A stretch of 64,000 nt of DNA. It comes from Tildeniella nuda ZEHNDER 1965/U140. GTDB taxonomy: Bacteria; Cyanobacteriota; Cyanobacteriia; Leptolyngbyales; Leptolyngbyaceae. The stretch spans positions 80,274 through 144,273 of the forward strand of contig JAHHIG010000015.1 in the NCBI GenBank assembly GCA_019358895.1, given 5' to 3'. The notes below the pieces were generated by a model, which ran no database searches, had not been told where the DNA came from, and saw only the letters and a program-made list of their open reading frames with translations. This document shows, piece by piece, positions 1-8,688 of this stretch; position 1 is the stretch's first letter, and each line of letters starts with the position of its first letter. Made by a program: the position numbers and the translations under genes.

Positions 1-556
1 AACGCACGAAGCCTTGACGATCGGCTAGAAAGAGGTGAGGCCAATACTCGTTGCTGTAAGCTTTCCAGGTTTTGAACTCGTTGTCGATCGGCACAGGATA
101 AGCAATTTTGTGTTTCTGCAACGCCTGTTTGACGTTATTCAAGTCGCGCTCAAAGGCGAACTCTGGTGTATGAATGCCAATGACTTTCAATCCTTTAGCG
201 GCATACTGCTGATGCCATTGCACGACGTATGGTAATGTGCGCTGACAATTGATGCAGGCGAACGTCCAAAACTGCACTAAAACGACGCTACCTTTGAGAT
301 CGCCAACGGTTAATGGCGCTGAATTTAACCATTGACTGATGCCTTGAAATTCTGGTAAGCCCTTACTGGCAGCAAGCGCACTGTCGTTTGAGGCGGCTTC
401 GGCGTTGTTACTGGCAGGGAGCGGATCAAGCGTGGCGATCGATGACTCTAGACTCGATCGTCTTGAAAGCACTCCCAAAGCCGTTGCTGCTCCTGCTCCT
501 GCAACCCCTAAACCCAGATAACGCAAGAGTTGTCGCCTGCGCTGTGATTGTTCCAT
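1..556 (-). CDS. Exported thioredoxin-like (TlpA/DipZ-type) redoxin, 3' end outside the window
   Basis: The frame is open on the minus strand from an ATG at 554-556 to the window edge, about 185 residues, so it is partial. The N terminus has an arginine cluster (QRRRQLLRY) followed by a Gly/Ala-rich hydrophobic stretch, which suggests a Tat-type signal peptide. After a low-complexity linker comes a redoxin fold with the redox motif FACINCQR (CxxC). It continues with VIGIHTPEFAFE, typical of the TlpA/DipZ class of membrane-side thiol-disulfide oxidoreductases. Family knowledge: these act outside the cytoplasmic membrane on protein thiols. The substrate cannot be told. Two other exported proteins follow upstream in the same orientation (688-999 and 1185-1562), but the gaps are too large to be sure of an operon. 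Confidence 0.8.
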   Translation of the reverse strand, partial: MEQSQRRRQLLRYLGLGVAGAGAATALGVLSRRSSLESSIATLDPLPASNNAEAASNDSALAASKGLPEFQGISQWLNSAPLTVGDLKGSVVLVQFWTFACINCQRTLPYVVQWHQQYAAKGLKVIGIHTPEFAFERDLNNVKQALQKHKIAYPVPIDNEFKTWKAYSNEYWPHLFLADRQGFVR

Positions 557-687
557 TGCTACAACCTCAAAACGGGTATAAGAAAGTGGTGAGTTGCGAT
601 GCCAGTGGCGATCGGCGCAAACATTGAGCCACTTGGAGGGTACAGATTGCTTGAACACTCAACCTGTACCCTGATTCAAACGATCGA

Positions 688-999
688 CTATGGCTTTGTA
701 GTCGTGTCTTTCTTCATGGCATCGCCTTTCATCGCGTCACCCTTCGCTGCATCCTTTTTCATGGCATCACCCTTCATGGCATCACCCTTCATGGCATCGC
801 CTTTCATGGCATCGCCTTTCATCGCATCGCCTTTCATGGCATCGCCTTTCATGGCATCACCCTTCATGGCACCTTCAGGGCTGGTGCTGGCAGCCGGGGC
901 ACTGCTAGGTGCTGTCTGGGTAGCGCTTGGGGTGCTGGAGCAAGCAGCCAGACCAGCCATTGCTAGACCAGCCATGAGGCACAACATTTTTGCTTTCAT
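688..999 (-). CDS. Small lipoprotein with GDAMK pentapeptide repeats (MXKDX-type)
   Basis: 103-residue protein. The ATG at 997-999 is chosen because it opens a lipoprotein signal (MKAKMLCLMAGL... with lipobox LAAC, Cys20) and has AAGGA about 11 nt upstream. An in-frame ATG at 1009-1011 is the alternative. After an Ala/Ser/Thr-Pro linker the mature part is almost entirely a tandem run of GDAMK units, about eleven, with occasional KDAMK or KDAAK variants. This matches the known 'pentapeptide MXKDX repeat' family, whose function is unknown. The DNA is a 15-bp tandem repeat, so copy number probably varies between strains. The antisense frame of the array is also open, but it has no signal or family match. 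Confidence 0.75.
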   Translation of the reverse strand: MKAKMLCLMAGLAMAGLAACSSTPSATQTAPSSAPAASTSPEGAMKGDAMKGDAMKGDAMKGDAMKGDAMKGDAMKGDAMKKDAAKGDAMKGDAMKKDTTTKP

Positions 1000-1184
1000 G
1001 ATGATTGACATCCTTGGAGTGATTGAGGTGGACAAACGATCGTCTGAGTTAATCGGGCAACAAAACAGGTTACGAGCACGATCGCACATTAAATCTTCAC
1101 CGAGAAGCTAATTCTTAATAGAGAAGATAGAAGCCAGCATCAGGTTTCTATAGTGCTTGTGTGATGCCACCTTAGGCTTGTGAT

Positions 1185-1562
1185 TTATTTCACTTCGGCT
1201 GGTGGAAATTGAGCGACGCGTCCTTTCTTCACCGCAACAACCACGTCATAGTGAGCGCAGTACGAGAAAGTAACATCGTTGGTTTTGTTGTAGAGGTTGA
1301 CGACATGACCGCCGCCGCCCACTTGAATGCCGATCGGGTCTAACTCACCGTAGAAAAAGCGACGCAGTTGATCACCACCGCCAATCTGACCTTTATTTTT
1401 GGTGATTAAATCAATTTTTTCTTGAGTCGTTGGTCCCGACTGCTTCGCCTCAGCGGCAGTAGCAACCCCAGCAGATGACGTATTGATTGCCTTAAGGGAT
1501 ACATCTCCAACCGTGACCAAGCCAATCATGGCGATACCTGTGAGCAAAGAAGCTAATTTCAT
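1185..1562 (-). CDS. Exported protein of unknown function, 125 aa
   Basis: The N terminus (MKLASLLTGIAMIGLVTVG) is a plausible Sec signal peptide, followed by an Ala/Ser-rich linker. The mature part has an Asp/Lys helix, a Gly-rich turn (IGGGDQLRRFFYGELD), a second Gly cluster (VGGGG) and one cysteine (SYCAHYD). No family is recognised. It lies in the same orientation as the GDAMK lipoprotein and the redoxin downstream. The start is the only one giving a signal peptide, with an AGGAG-type Shine-Dalgarno just upstream (reverse of cattagtagg-like sequence around 1566-1575). Likely periplasmic or secreted. Confidence 0.6.
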   Translation of the reverse strand: MKLASLLTGIAMIGLVTVGDVSLKAINTSSAGVATAAEAKQSGPTTQEKIDLITKNKGQIGGGDQLRRFFYGELDPIGIQVGGGGHVVNLYNKTNDVTFSYCAHYDVVVAVKKGRVAQFPPAEVK

Positions 1563-1808
1563 GTGTTACTCCTACTAAAGATTAAGTCGTGGTTGCAGCG
1601 CCCTCTTGATGAGCTGCGATCGCTTCACTGCTCAAAGCATCGCAGTCAGCACTGAAGTCCATCTGAAGTAGAACAAGAGATTTCCTGAATTTATGCCAAC
1701 AACGGTTTCAGCCACAACTCAGCGCTTTCTCAGATTGACTGAAGTGCTACTGGAGCACTCTGTCGTCTAGATGAAGGGATCGCCTGTTATGGAGGTCATC
1801 ACGTCTAA

Positions 1809-1934
1809 GGAGTTGTACAGAAATAACAGCATGGTCTGTAGCCGTCAGCCGTCAGCCGTCAGTGAAAAGCTGATAGCTGACGGCTGATAGCTGATAGCTG
1901 ATCCAAAAGTGTGCCGTTATTTTTAGCAAGCTCT
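1809..1934. repeat. AGAGCTTG-family inverted-repeat element, copy A
   Basis: About 126 bp in the otherwise empty 1563-2056 gap. The left end (GGAGTTGTACAGAAATAACA) and the right end (GTTATTTTTAGCAAGCTCT) form imperfect terminal inverted repeats. The interior is a mix of GCCGTCA and GATAGCT heptamer-like repeats. Related ends occur at 5006-5080, 18325-18415, 32742-32850 and 60790-61010. There is no coding potential. I see nothing else in this gap. Confidence 0.6.
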
Positions 1935-2056
1935 AAGATGTCTGAGTCTTGTCTTGGATGAATTCTTATCCAAACGGCAGTACACTATGAATGGGGTTAT
2001 TAAGTTATGTAGTCCGTGTGTCTTAACTGTTAACCTAACTATATTCAACGCTAAGT

Positions 2057-2299
2057 ATGCTGCAAGACACTGTTACTATCCGCTATTACCAGAAGCTGAG
2101 TGACGCTCTAGTCGATCTCTGGAATCGAGGTTATCGCTTTGACGACTTGCGCCTTTACGTGGATGGCTACCTGGCTTCGCTCAGACATTCCAACAGCCTT
2201 GAGCCGTATCTGATTCATCGTCTTGAAGAAGAAATTGTCCGCTATCTCTACGATCCATCTAACTTTGAAAAGACTCAAACGGAACTAGATTATCGTTAG
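2057..2299 (+). CDS. Small conserved cyanobacterial protein, DUF6761-like
   Basis: 80 residues starting MLQDTVTIRYYQKLSDALVDL. The body is rich in aromatic and charged residues (WNRGYRFDDLRLYVDGYLASLRH) and ends in a charged helix. I recognise this from memory as the short cyanobacterium-specific family DUF6761; the function is unknown. No signal peptide or membrane segment. It is monocistronic: the element at 1809-1934 lies upstream and a convergent gene downstream. Its full length matches the family, so the start is probably right. Confidence 0.7.
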   Translation: MLQDTVTIRYYQKLSDALVDLWNRGYRFDDLRLYVDGYLASLRHSNSLEPYLIHRLEEEIVRYLYDPSNFEKTQTELDYR

Positions 2300-2369
2300 A
2301 CCGTGAGCGATCGCAGTTGTTCTAGTGTTCAAGGACTCGCTTGCACTCTTGGAGCACGATGTGCAGGCT

Positions 2370-2894
2370 TTAGCTCTCTCGTTTGCCAACGTTGTAGCGA
2401 AGCTGCACCAGTCCCGAATCGTAAGACTGGCTGGAGATGAATTGAAGCGGCGTTGTTATGGCAGCCTCGTGAAATAAGGGAATCCCGCTGCCGAGCAGAA
2501 TAGGATGAACGGAAAGAACAAGCTCGTCTAGCAACGCGTGCTCTAGAAAGGGGTGGATGAGCGCGGCTCCGCCGACTAACCAGATATTCTTGCCGCCAGT
2601 TGCGCGTAACTCCTCCACAAACGCTTTCACATCGCTACGAACCGTTTTAGCGTGTGGCGATGCGTCAAAGTCAGGGTTGTTAGAAAAGACATAGCTCTGC
2701 TTTTCCTGATAGGGGAATTCGCCGAACGAGAGCACCTGCTCGTACGTTTTTCGCCCCATTAACACGGTGTCAACGTTAGCCAAAAAATCAGTATAGCCGT
2801 AGTCTTGATCGGTAAAGAGCCAGTCTACTTCGCCTGATGGACGTGCAATGTACCCATCTAAACTGGCAGCAATAAAAAGAATAATGCGACGCAT
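2370..2894 (-). CDS. Dihydrofolate reductase/RibD C-terminal-like reductase
   Basis: 174 residues from the ATG at 2892-2894. The frame extends upstream into the HIT gene, but the conserved fold begins at MRRIILFIAASLDGYIA, so the longer form is rejected. Seen motifs: SLDGYIA with VDW near the N terminus, VDTVLMGRKTYEQVL in the middle, and IWLVGGAALIHPFLEHALLDEL with LSVHPILLGSGIPLF, the signature of the RibD C-terminal/DHFR-like family (compare YwjB/YyaP). The reaction is probably an NAD(P)H-dependent reduction; the substrate is unknown. The HIT gene lies 70 nt upstream in the same direction. Confidence 0.8.
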   Translation of the reverse strand: MRRIILFIAASLDGYIARPSGEVDWLFTDQDYGYTDFLANVDTVLMGRKTYEQVLSFGEFPYQEKQSYVFSNNPDFDASPHAKTVRSDVKAFVEELRATGGKNIWLVGGAALIHPFLEHALLDELVLSVHPILLGSGIPLFHEAAITTPLQFISSQSYDSGLVQLRYNVGKRES

Positions 2895-2964
2895 AATGCT
2901 GATACCGGATTTCCGAAAGTAGATTAGCACATAGAGGTTGGTGACGCAGTTGATGTGGCTTGTG

Positions 2965-3411
2965 TCACAGACGACGCTGAACCGCTTTGTCGATCGCACT
3001 CATCAAGGGGCGATCGCGCTCATCATCAAAGGGCATGGACTGTCGATACTTTGATTCGTAAGACTGCGGTATTGAGGTGCGATACGGCTCCGGTTCCGTC
3101 AGATATCTGGGAAACACATGGGCATGTAGTGCTGGTTCTAGATTGCCCAAAATTTGGTAATTAATGCGATATGCCTCTGTAACCTCCAGCAGTGCATCAC
3201 CCAAAACCGTCATATCGTGCAAGAACTGCGATCGCCCGTTTTCATTCAGTGCATTCAAATCTGATACCACTGGATCGGGTAACAGCAGCGAGTAACCGCG
3301 CAAAAACTGTACATCCCCTAAAACCAGCCAACCGGATGGTACGCGACCAATGACCATTGGGTTTGTTCCTGCTCGTGCAGCCTCAACGCGACGATGAATT
3401 AAGGTTGTCAT
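2965..3411 (-). CDS. HIT-family nucleotide hydrolase
   Basis: 148 residues. The histidine-triad motif reads ALHAHVFPRY, with His96 and His98. The third triad position is Pro, as in some divergent bacterial HIT proteins. The preceding strand-loop (GRVPSGWLVLGDVQFLRGYSLLLPD) matches the HIT nucleotide-binding fold. Family knowledge: HIT proteins hydrolyse or transfer nucleotides such as Ap4A or AMP-lysine. The weak third histidine means the exact activity is uncertain. Same strand as the DHFR-like gene and divergent from asnS. Confidence 0.75.
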   Translation of the reverse strand: MTTLIHRRVEAARAGTNPMVIGRVPSGWLVLGDVQFLRGYSLLLPDPVVSDLNALNENGRSQFLHDMTVLGDALLEVTEAYRINYQILGNLEPALHAHVFPRYLTEPEPYRTSIPQSYESKYRQSMPFDDERDRPLMSAIDKAVQRRL

Positions 3412-3543
3412 GTTCGATTCAATCTATACGGCTTTGTTGCTAACGAGTTTTTTGCTAGATAGGCGATCGGACAGCGATACAAACAACTCAAAAGAGTCTG
3501 ACCTTTGAAGCACTTTGCTACACTCAAATTCAGCGCTATTTCC

Positions 3544-3603
3544 TACTCCCCACTCCCCACTCCCCACTCCCCACTCCCCACTCCCCACTCCCCACTCCCC
3601 CTT
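3544..3603. repeat. CCCCACT heptamer tandem repeat directly before asnS
   Basis: About eight copies of a 7-bp unit (CCCCACT/TCCCCAC) end five bases before the asnS start codon. The array occupies the place where a ribosome-binding site would be expected and has no purine-rich Shine-Dalgarno. This is a typical cyanobacterial short tandem repeat. Confidence 0.9.
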
Positions 3604-3607
3604 CTCT

Positions 3608-5005
3608 ATGACCACCACTCGACGCATTGTAGACCTCCTGCGCCACGGGCAGCCTGCCGAAACCGTCACGATTAAAGGCTGGGTGCGGACGAAGCGAGAA
3701 CAGAAAGAATTTAGCTTTGTGGAAGTCAACGATGGTTCCTCAATGGCGGGGCTTCAGGTTGTGGTGAATCAGGACGTACCGGGCTACACGGAGACGATGA
3801 AGCGGGTTAGCACAGGTGCATCGATCGAAATTGCTGGCACGTTGGTCGAATCACCTGCAAAAGGGCAACGCGTGGAACTGAAGGCAGAGTCCATCACGAT
3901 CTATGGAGACGCTGATCCAGAAACCTATCCGTTGCAAAAGAAGCGTCATTCGTTTGAGTTTTTGCGCGAAATTGGGCATTTGCGATCGCGCACCAATACC
4001 CTCAGCGCCGTTTTTCGCGTCCGTAATGCTGCCTCAACCGCGATTCATCAGTTCTTTCAAGAGCGCGGCTTTCTCTGGGTTCACACGCCCATCATTAGCG
4101 CCAGCGATTGCGAAGGAGCGGGTGAAATGTTTACCGTCACGGGCTTTGACCTGAACAAAGTGCCCCTGACGGACGATGCAAAAGCAGTTGACTTTAGCAA
4201 AGACTTCTTTGGCAAACACGCCTACCTCACCGTCAGCGGACAGCTCGAAGCCGAAATTATGGCGATGGCGTTCAGCAACGTCTACACGTTTGGTCCTACC
4301 TTTCGCGCTGAGAACTCCAACACATCCCGGCACCTGGCAGAATTCTGGATGGTCGAGCCAGAAATGGCGTTTTGCGACCTCGAAGGCGACATGGATCTGG
4401 CAGAGGCATTTCTCAAGTACATCTTTAAGTATGTGCTGGAGACGTGCCCCGAAGATATGGAGTTTTTCAACCAGCGCATCGACAAAACGGTACTGGAAAC
4501 CGCTGACAACATTATCAATAACGAGTTTGCGCGGGTGACGTATACAGAGGCGATCGCCCTCCTCGAAAAAGCCAGCAAACCCTTTGAGTATCCCGTCGAA
4601 TGGGGCTTGGATCTGCAATCGGAACACGAGCGCTATTTGGCAGAAGAGCATTTTAAGAAACCGACGATCGTCACCGACTATCCCGCCAAAATCAAAGCCT
4701 TCTACATGCGGCTCAGCGACGACGAAAACACCGTCCGGGCGATGGACATTCTCGCACCCAAGATTGGTGAAATCATCGGCGGTTCCCAGCGCGAAGAGCG
4801 TTTGGATGTGCTGGAGCGTCGCATTCAAGCACAGGGACTCGATTTAGCAGAATACTGGTGGTATCTCGATCTCCGGCGTTACGGCACAGTGCCTCATGCA
4901 GGCTTCGGTCTGGGCTTCGAGCGTCTCGTTCAGTTCATGACGGGCATGGGCAATATCCGCGACGTGATTCCGTTCCCTCGTGCGCCGCTAGACGTGGAGT
5001 TTTAG
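3608..5005 (+). CDS. asnS: Asparaginyl-tRNA synthetase
   Basis: 465 residues, the normal family length. It charges tRNA-Asn with asparagine in the cytoplasm. The N-terminal OB-fold anticodon domain is seen in [23 protein letters not shown]. The class II catalytic core follows, with motif 2 around residue 232 ([20 protein letters not shown]) and motif 3 around 432 ([10 protein letters not shown]). An in-frame ATG at 3515 would add 31 residues of Pro-Thr-His-Ser repeats translated from the CCCCACT array. No synthetase has these, so the ATG at 3608 is chosen. No convincing Shine-Dalgarno is present because the repeat array abuts the gene; translation may rely on an unstructured leader. Confidence 0.95.
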   Translation: MTTTRRIVDLLRHGQPAETVTIKGWVRTKREQKEFSFVEVNDGSSMAGLQVVVNQDVPGYTETMKRVSTGASIEIAGTLVESPAKGQRVELKAESITIYGDADPETYPLQKKRHSFEFLREIGHLRSRTNTLSAVFRVRNAASTAIHQFFQERGFLWVHTPIISASDCEGAGEMFTVTGFDLNKVPLTDDAKAVDFSKDFFGKHAYLTVSGQLEAEIMAMAFSNVYTFGPTFRAENSNTSRHLAEFWMVEPEMAFCDLEGDMDLAEAFLKYIFKYVLETCPEDMEFFNQRIDKTVLETADNIINNEFARVTYTEAIALLEKASKPFEYPVEWGLDLQSEHERYLAEEHFKKPTIVTDYPAKIKAFYMRLSDDENTVRAMDILAPKIGEIIGGSQREERLDVLERRIQAQGLDLAEYWWYLDLRRYGTVPHAGFGLGFERLVQFMTGMGNIRDVIPFPRAPLDVEF

Positions 5006-5080
5006 CAAGAACCGCTGCCAACCGTCAGCGAAAAGCTGCTAGCTGACCCAAAAGTGTGCAGTTATTTTTTAGCAAGCTCT
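5006..5080. repeat. AGAGCTTG-family element, copy B (one end)
   Basis: The segment begins right after asnS with CCGTCAGCGAAAAGCTG and ends GTTATTTTTTAGCAAGCTCT, nearly identical to the right end of copy A. Only one terminal arm is clear. Its end coincides with the stop of the IS630-type fragment at 5080, so the element may have truncated that gene. Confidence 0.55.
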
Positions 5081-5541
5081 TAGGTTCTTAGTCGCTGCAT
5101 GTAGTCCCACCCACGTTGCGCCCAAACCTGTTTTCCTGTTTTGGCTGCAATCCAGCGGGCTACTTTGGGACCTGACCAGCGTCCACCGTCAGGAGGAGCC
5201 TGCTGGAGTGCCTGTTTAAGTTCTTGCTGCTGTGCGGGTGTGAGGAGCGATCGCCGAGAGGGTTGCCCCCGCTGACTGCGGTTTTTAAGCCCTAAGAGAC
5301 CGTCTTGATTGTAGCGGCGGATGATTTCTTTGGCATAGTCATAGTTCATCTCAAGGCGTTGCGCTGCCTGTCTGATCGTCCATTGTTGAGTGACCAGATA
5401 CACCAAGTGCCATCGGCGCGCCTCCACACTGTCCGGCACCTGCCGACAGAGGCGTTTGATTTCGCCAATAGTCAGATGTGGTTTTAGCTGCACTCTGGGT
5501 GGCACGATCGAACCCCAATGCTGAAGCAATGAATAGTTCAC
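5080..5541 (-). pseudogene. IS630-type transposase, N-terminal helix-turn-helix part only
   Basis: 153 residues with two helix-turn-helix segments: WTIRQAAQRLEMNYDYAKEIIRRY, then a linker and WSGPKVARWIAAKTGKQVWAQRGWDYMQRL. This is the usual DNA-binding half of IS630-family transposases. The DDE catalytic half that should follow GWDYMQRL is absent: the frame stops four residues later, exactly at the AGAGCTTG-family repeat. I therefore read it as a 3'-truncated gene. It could also survive as a free DNA-binding protein. Confidence 0.7.
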
Positions 5542-5911
5542 TGATCAGCAAAGTTTGGGGAACTCCGGACAAAAGAGCGATCGTGACTAAAAATTTGAGT
5601 GAGAGATAACTTGCACTCGTCAGGGAAAATAAGCTGACGCGTCACTCTGGCTGCACACGAAGTCCACACCGATCGCTAAAACTGTTTCCACAGAGCTGAA
5701 TGCTTGACTGCGCTGCTCAAAGCAATCGGTAAAGCACTCAACGATCGAGGCGACACTTACACCGAAACAGCGACAGCAGCGAGAAGCCAGTCGCAAGCAG
5801 CATCAAGTAACGGCACAACGTTCGATCGAGTAAACCAGGTCGGCTATGCTAGTGCAACCTGAATTATTCTCTAATCCAGGTGTATAAGACTCTAGCCCCA
5901 GGAGGACTGCC
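5542..5911. other. Intergenic stretch, nothing recognised
   Basis: 370 bases between the transposase fragment and the divergent esterase-like gene. No ORF with family resemblance and no clear repeat was seen. Only the last 25 bases, with a strong Shine-Dalgarno AGGAGG at about 5901-5906, are interpretable. Confidence 0.5.
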
Positions 5912-6856
5912 ATGGCGACTGACTATTTGCTCTTTGTACATGGCGTTAAAACGCGCAATGAAGCAGAGTTTCGCGCTTTAGCGACCACTTTATTTAACGG
6001 CATTCAGCGATCGCTACCGGATCGATCGAGAGTGCTAAAGCCCGTCTTCTTCTTCTGGGGCGATTTGAATCAAGATCCTCAAGCTGACCTTCTTAGAGGG
6101 TTTGAAGCATCTCCCAAGTGGAAAGACTTTTGGTTCCGTGACTTTCGCACAGAGCGAGTCCTGGAATTTGTGGGCGATGCCGCGCTTTACCTTAGCCGCC
6201 ATGTTGGGTCGGAGTTAGTTAAGAAGCTGAGAACCAAAATGCTGGAAGCTTTTCAAGCGGTGCAACCGGGCGATCGCCTGCATTTGGTCACACACAGTTG
6301 GGGCACCGTCATTCTGTTTGACATTCTCTTTGCCGCACGATGGGAGGACGAAAAGCTAGATGAATCTGTGCGTAACAGTGTGCAACGCATTCGCAATCTC
6401 CTGTTCGGTATTCCACTCGACCCCACAGCAGATATCCCTGATGCCAATGTTTACAAAGGTCTTCCCATCGCCAGTATTTATACGATGGGTTCACCAATCG
6501 CTCTTTTCAGCCTCATTAGTGTCACTGGTCAAAGTACACACGATTTGACTCCTAAGCTCAAGGATTTATTAGAGAACCTCTATAACTCCAGGCAGAAGGC
6601 GTTGCCCTGGCGCAACTATGCTCATCCTGGCGATCCACTTGCCTATCCCCTTGAGGGAGTGATGCCATTGTTGTTGGATGAGCAGGCAAAATTGGTGCAA
6701 ATTCAGGATGTGATGACAGAGAAAGGCAATCTTTTTACACGACCGTTCAGTCAGACGCTTGCCCCCTTGCTCAATGGCGGTGATGCTCACAACAGCTATT
6801 GGGAAAACGTAACCGTTGCAAAAACGATCGCCGAGGGAATTCAGCGATCGACTTAG
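5912..6856 (+). CDS. Alpha/beta-hydrolase-fold protein (lipase/esterase-like)
   Basis: 314 residues with a strong AGGAGG ribosome-binding site. The N terminus has the oxyanion-type strand YLLFVHGVKTRNEAEF. The nucleophile elbow reads LVTHSWGTVILFD with Ser129, a GxSxG variant. A further core strand is PIASIYTMGSPIALF, and a late histidine (GGDAHNSYWEN) probably completes the triad. No signal peptide, so probably cytoplasmic. The substrate is unknown. A palindrome at 6863-6894 immediately follows and may end the transcript. Confidence 0.7.
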   Translation: MATDYLLFVHGVKTRNEAEFRALATTLFNGIQRSLPDRSRVLKPVFFFWGDLNQDPQADLLRGFEASPKWKDFWFRDFRTERVLEFVGDAALYLSRHVGSELVKKLRTKMLEAFQAVQPGDRLHLVTHSWGTVILFDILFAARWEDEKLDESVRNSVQRIRNLLFGIPLDPTADIPDANVYKGLPIASIYTMGSPIALFSLISVTGQSTHDLTPKLKDLLENLYNSRQKALPWRNYAHPGDPLAYPLEGVMPLLLDEQAKLVQIQDVMTEKGNLFTRPFSQTLAPLLNGGDAHNSYWENVTVAKTIAEGIQRST

Positions 6857-6862
6857 GTGGCA

Positions 6863-6894
6863 AGATCCCCGCTTCTTGAAGAAGTCGAGGATCT
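6863..6894. repeat. AGATCCCCGACTTC palindrome, copy 1
   Basis: 32-bp near-perfect hairpin (AGATCCCCGCTTCTTGAA paired with its complement ending GAGGATCT), seven bases after the esterase stop. Related copies lie at 32892-32956 and 39897-39930. It could act as a terminator-like hairpin. Its position rules out the GTG at 6857 as a likely start for the methyltransferase. Confidence 0.65.
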
Positions 6895-6982
6895 GAGGCG
6901 CGATCGCCCAGCGCGGCTGGATTTTGTTAACATATCTTCATGGTTAACGTTCCAGCCCTCATTTAATCGATCTTTAGACGCT

Positions 6983-7627
6983 ATGCTGCTACGCCCCGAA
7001 CAGCGCACCAAACTTGACGATACAAACGATAGCCTCTTTTACGAACAGCCGCGCTTTGTCACCCATGTGGATGAAGGCTTTATTCAACAGTTGACTGACC
7101 TGTATCAGGAACGGTTGCAGCCAGAGACACGCATTCTCGATCTGATGAGTAGCTGGGTGTCACACCTGCCGGAAATCGCGTTTGCGTACGTCGAAGGGCA
7201 TGGGTTGAATGGCGAAGAACTGGCACGTAATCCGCGTTTGGATCACTACTTTGTGCAGAACCTGAATCAGGAACCAACGCTACCGTTGGATGACCAATCC
7301 TTTGATGCTGTTCTGAATACAGTCTCTATGCAGTACATCCAGTATCCCGAAGCGATTTTTAATGAGATTCATCGCGTACTTAAGCCGGGTGGCATTGCCA
7401 TCATCAGCTTCTCCAACCGGATGTTTTATCAGAAAGCGATTCAGGCGTGGCGGGATGGCTCGGAGGGCGATCGTGTGAAGCTTGTTGAAGGTTACTTCGC
7501 CGCTGTGCCAGGTTTTACCAAGCCAGAAGTTTTTGCCCGTCAGTCTCAAGTTCCTGGCATCATGCAGCTACTCGGTATGGGCGGTGGTGATCCGTTTTAC
7601 GCAGTGATTGCACATCGAGAAGCTTAG
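6983..7627 (+). CDS. Class I SAM-dependent methyltransferase
   Basis: 214 residues from the ATG at 6983. A GTG at 6857 would force translation through the palindrome at 6863-6894. The fold is seen in ILDLMSSWVSHLP (motif I position, degenerate in glycines), then LNTVSMQYIQYPEAIFNEIHRVLKPGG with IAIISFSNRMF. This is the UbiE/methyltransferase-11 pattern for motifs II-III. The SAM-binding GxGxG is replaced by LMSSWVSH, as in a small group of cyanobacterial and plant homologues. The substrate is unknown. Confidence 0.75.
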   Translation: MLLRPEQRTKLDDTNDSLFYEQPRFVTHVDEGFIQQLTDLYQERLQPETRILDLMSSWVSHLPEIAFAYVEGHGLNGEELARNPRLDHYFVQNLNQEPTLPLDDQSFDAVLNTVSMQYIQYPEAIFNEIHRVLKPGGIAIISFSNRMFYQKAIQAWRDGSEGDRVKLVEGYFAAVPGFTKPEVFARQSQVPGIMQLLGMGGGDPFYAVIAHREA

Positions 7628-7664
7628 AGATCTCGCTCATAAATGACTGTAAGGAGCCGTAGTC

Positions 7665-7742
7665 GTAGAATGGGCAAAGGTTCTACCCGTGCCCATCATC
7701 CTAAGCCGTTGCGATGGGCCCGCAGGGCTTTGCCCATTCTAC
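7665..7742. repeat. GTAGAATGGGCAAAG inverted-repeat element, copy 1
   Basis: 78 bp with perfect 15-bp terminal inverted repeats (GTAGAATGGGCAAAG / CTTTGCCCATTCTAC) and an inner GTGCCCAT/GATGGGC pairing. A sister copy is at 9588-9667, so the pair brackets cysQ and the PfkB kinase. Confidence 0.8.
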
Positions 7743-7758
7743 TTTGGTTGGTTGTTTT

Positions 7759-8622
7759 CTACAGAGCATCGATCGCCTCCAAAAGCCTTTCTGCTTCCGC
7801 ACAAAGCTCATCGTGGCAATGCCCGTTACTGGCAACCAAGCCACCCCATTGACTGACATCCGCCTGGTTGTAGCGCAGTAAGGTGCCGTCAAAATGGGTG
7901 AAGCGCCCTCCAGCTTCGGTCAGAATCAACTCTGGTGCTGCCAGATCCCAATCCTTCGGCGCAGACGTACCAGACAGGGAGATGTAGATGTCTGCCTGCT
8001 GTTCTAGAATCGCGGCGACTTTGCCACCGACGCTGCCAACCGATCGCTGCTGCTGTACGGGAAAGCGTTGCAGTAACTGGTTGAAGCGTTCATTACGATG
8101 GCTACGGCTGGCGACGATCGTTAACTCATCGAAGCGCGATCGCTGCGAGACGGCAATCGGGACGGGCGTGTCATGCCATCGTTCCACAAAGGTACCGCCG
8201 CCCAGCGTAGCAAAGTAGAGCGTTTTCGCTGCGGGGCAAACCACCACTGCCAGTACAGGGCGATCGTCTTCTAACAGCGCAATGTGGACGGCATATTCTC
8301 CGGTACCGTTGATAAAATCTTTTGTGCCATCAAGCGGATCGATCACCCAAACCAATGGTTTCGCCAGCCGTTCCTGCATGGGCTGCGTTTTGTACGTTTC
8401 TTCCGTCAGATAGGCAAACTCGCGGGTGCCCAAACTGGCTTGCAAATTGTTGAGGATGTACGCATCAACAGCCGTATCGGCAGCGGTGACAGGTCCATCG
8501 ACTGCATCCTGAACGCTGAGGTCTGCAAGCTGAACGTTGAGCAATAGATCGGCAGCGCCCCAACCAATGCTACGGGCGATCGGCAAGAGTGACTGTAGTT
8601 CCGTAGATTGTAAGTGATTCAA
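7759..8622 (-). CDS. cysQ: 3'(2'),5'-bisphosphate nucleotidase / inositol-monophosphatase family (CysQ-like)
   Basis: 287 residues. The Mg-dependent phosphatase signatures are all visible: VTAADTAVDAYI, the EE pair (LTEETY), WVIDPLDGTKDF with Asp95/Asp98, and the C-terminal KDWDLAAPELILTEAGG. The PLDGTKDF variant and the length fit the CysQ/PAP-phosphatase branch. That branch removes 3'-phosphoadenosine 5'-phosphate formed in sulfate assimilation, while other members use inositol phosphates. Its role in sulfur metabolism would suit the sulfur island 15 kb away, but no linkage is implied. The gene is followed by the 7665-7742 hairpin element. Confidence 0.85.
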   Translation of the reverse strand: MNHLQSTELQSLLPIARSIGWGAADLLLNVQLADLSVQDAVDGPVTAADTAVDAYILNNLQASLGTREFAYLTEETYKTQPMQERLAKPLVWVIDPLDGTKDFINGTGEYAVHIALLEDDRPVLAVVVCPAAKTLYFATLGGGTFVERWHDTPVPIAVSQRSRFDELTIVASRSHRNERFNQLLQRFPVQQQRSVGSVGGKVAAILEQQADIYISLSGTSAPKDWDLAAPELILTEAGGRFTHFDGTLLRYNQADVSQWGGLVASNGHCHDELCAEAERLLEAIDAL

Positions 8623-8639
8623 ATGAAGTGGTCTCCGAG

Positions 8640-8676
8640 GGTGGGGAGTGGGGAGTAGGGAGTAGGGAGTAGGGGA
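8640..8676. repeat. GGGGAGT heptamer tandem repeat
   Basis: About five copies of a 7-bp GGGGAGT/AGGGAGT unit between the cysQ start and the PfkB kinase stop. It is the complement of the array before asnS. Confidence 0.85.
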
Positions 8677-8688
8677 TCAATTCAACAC

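Noticed and set aside
599..1111. Plus-strand 170-codon ORF with FMASP repeats
   Set aside because: It is antisense to the GDAMK lipoprotein repeat, which has a lipobox and a known repeat family; the plus frame has neither a signal nor a ribosome site.
3515..3607. N-terminal extension of asnS by 31 residues
   Set aside because: It would translate the CCCCACT array into Pro-Thr-His-Ser repeats that no synthetase has.
4034..4828. 264-codon ORF antisense to asnS
   Set aside because: Shadow of a strongly conserved gene; no family resemblance.
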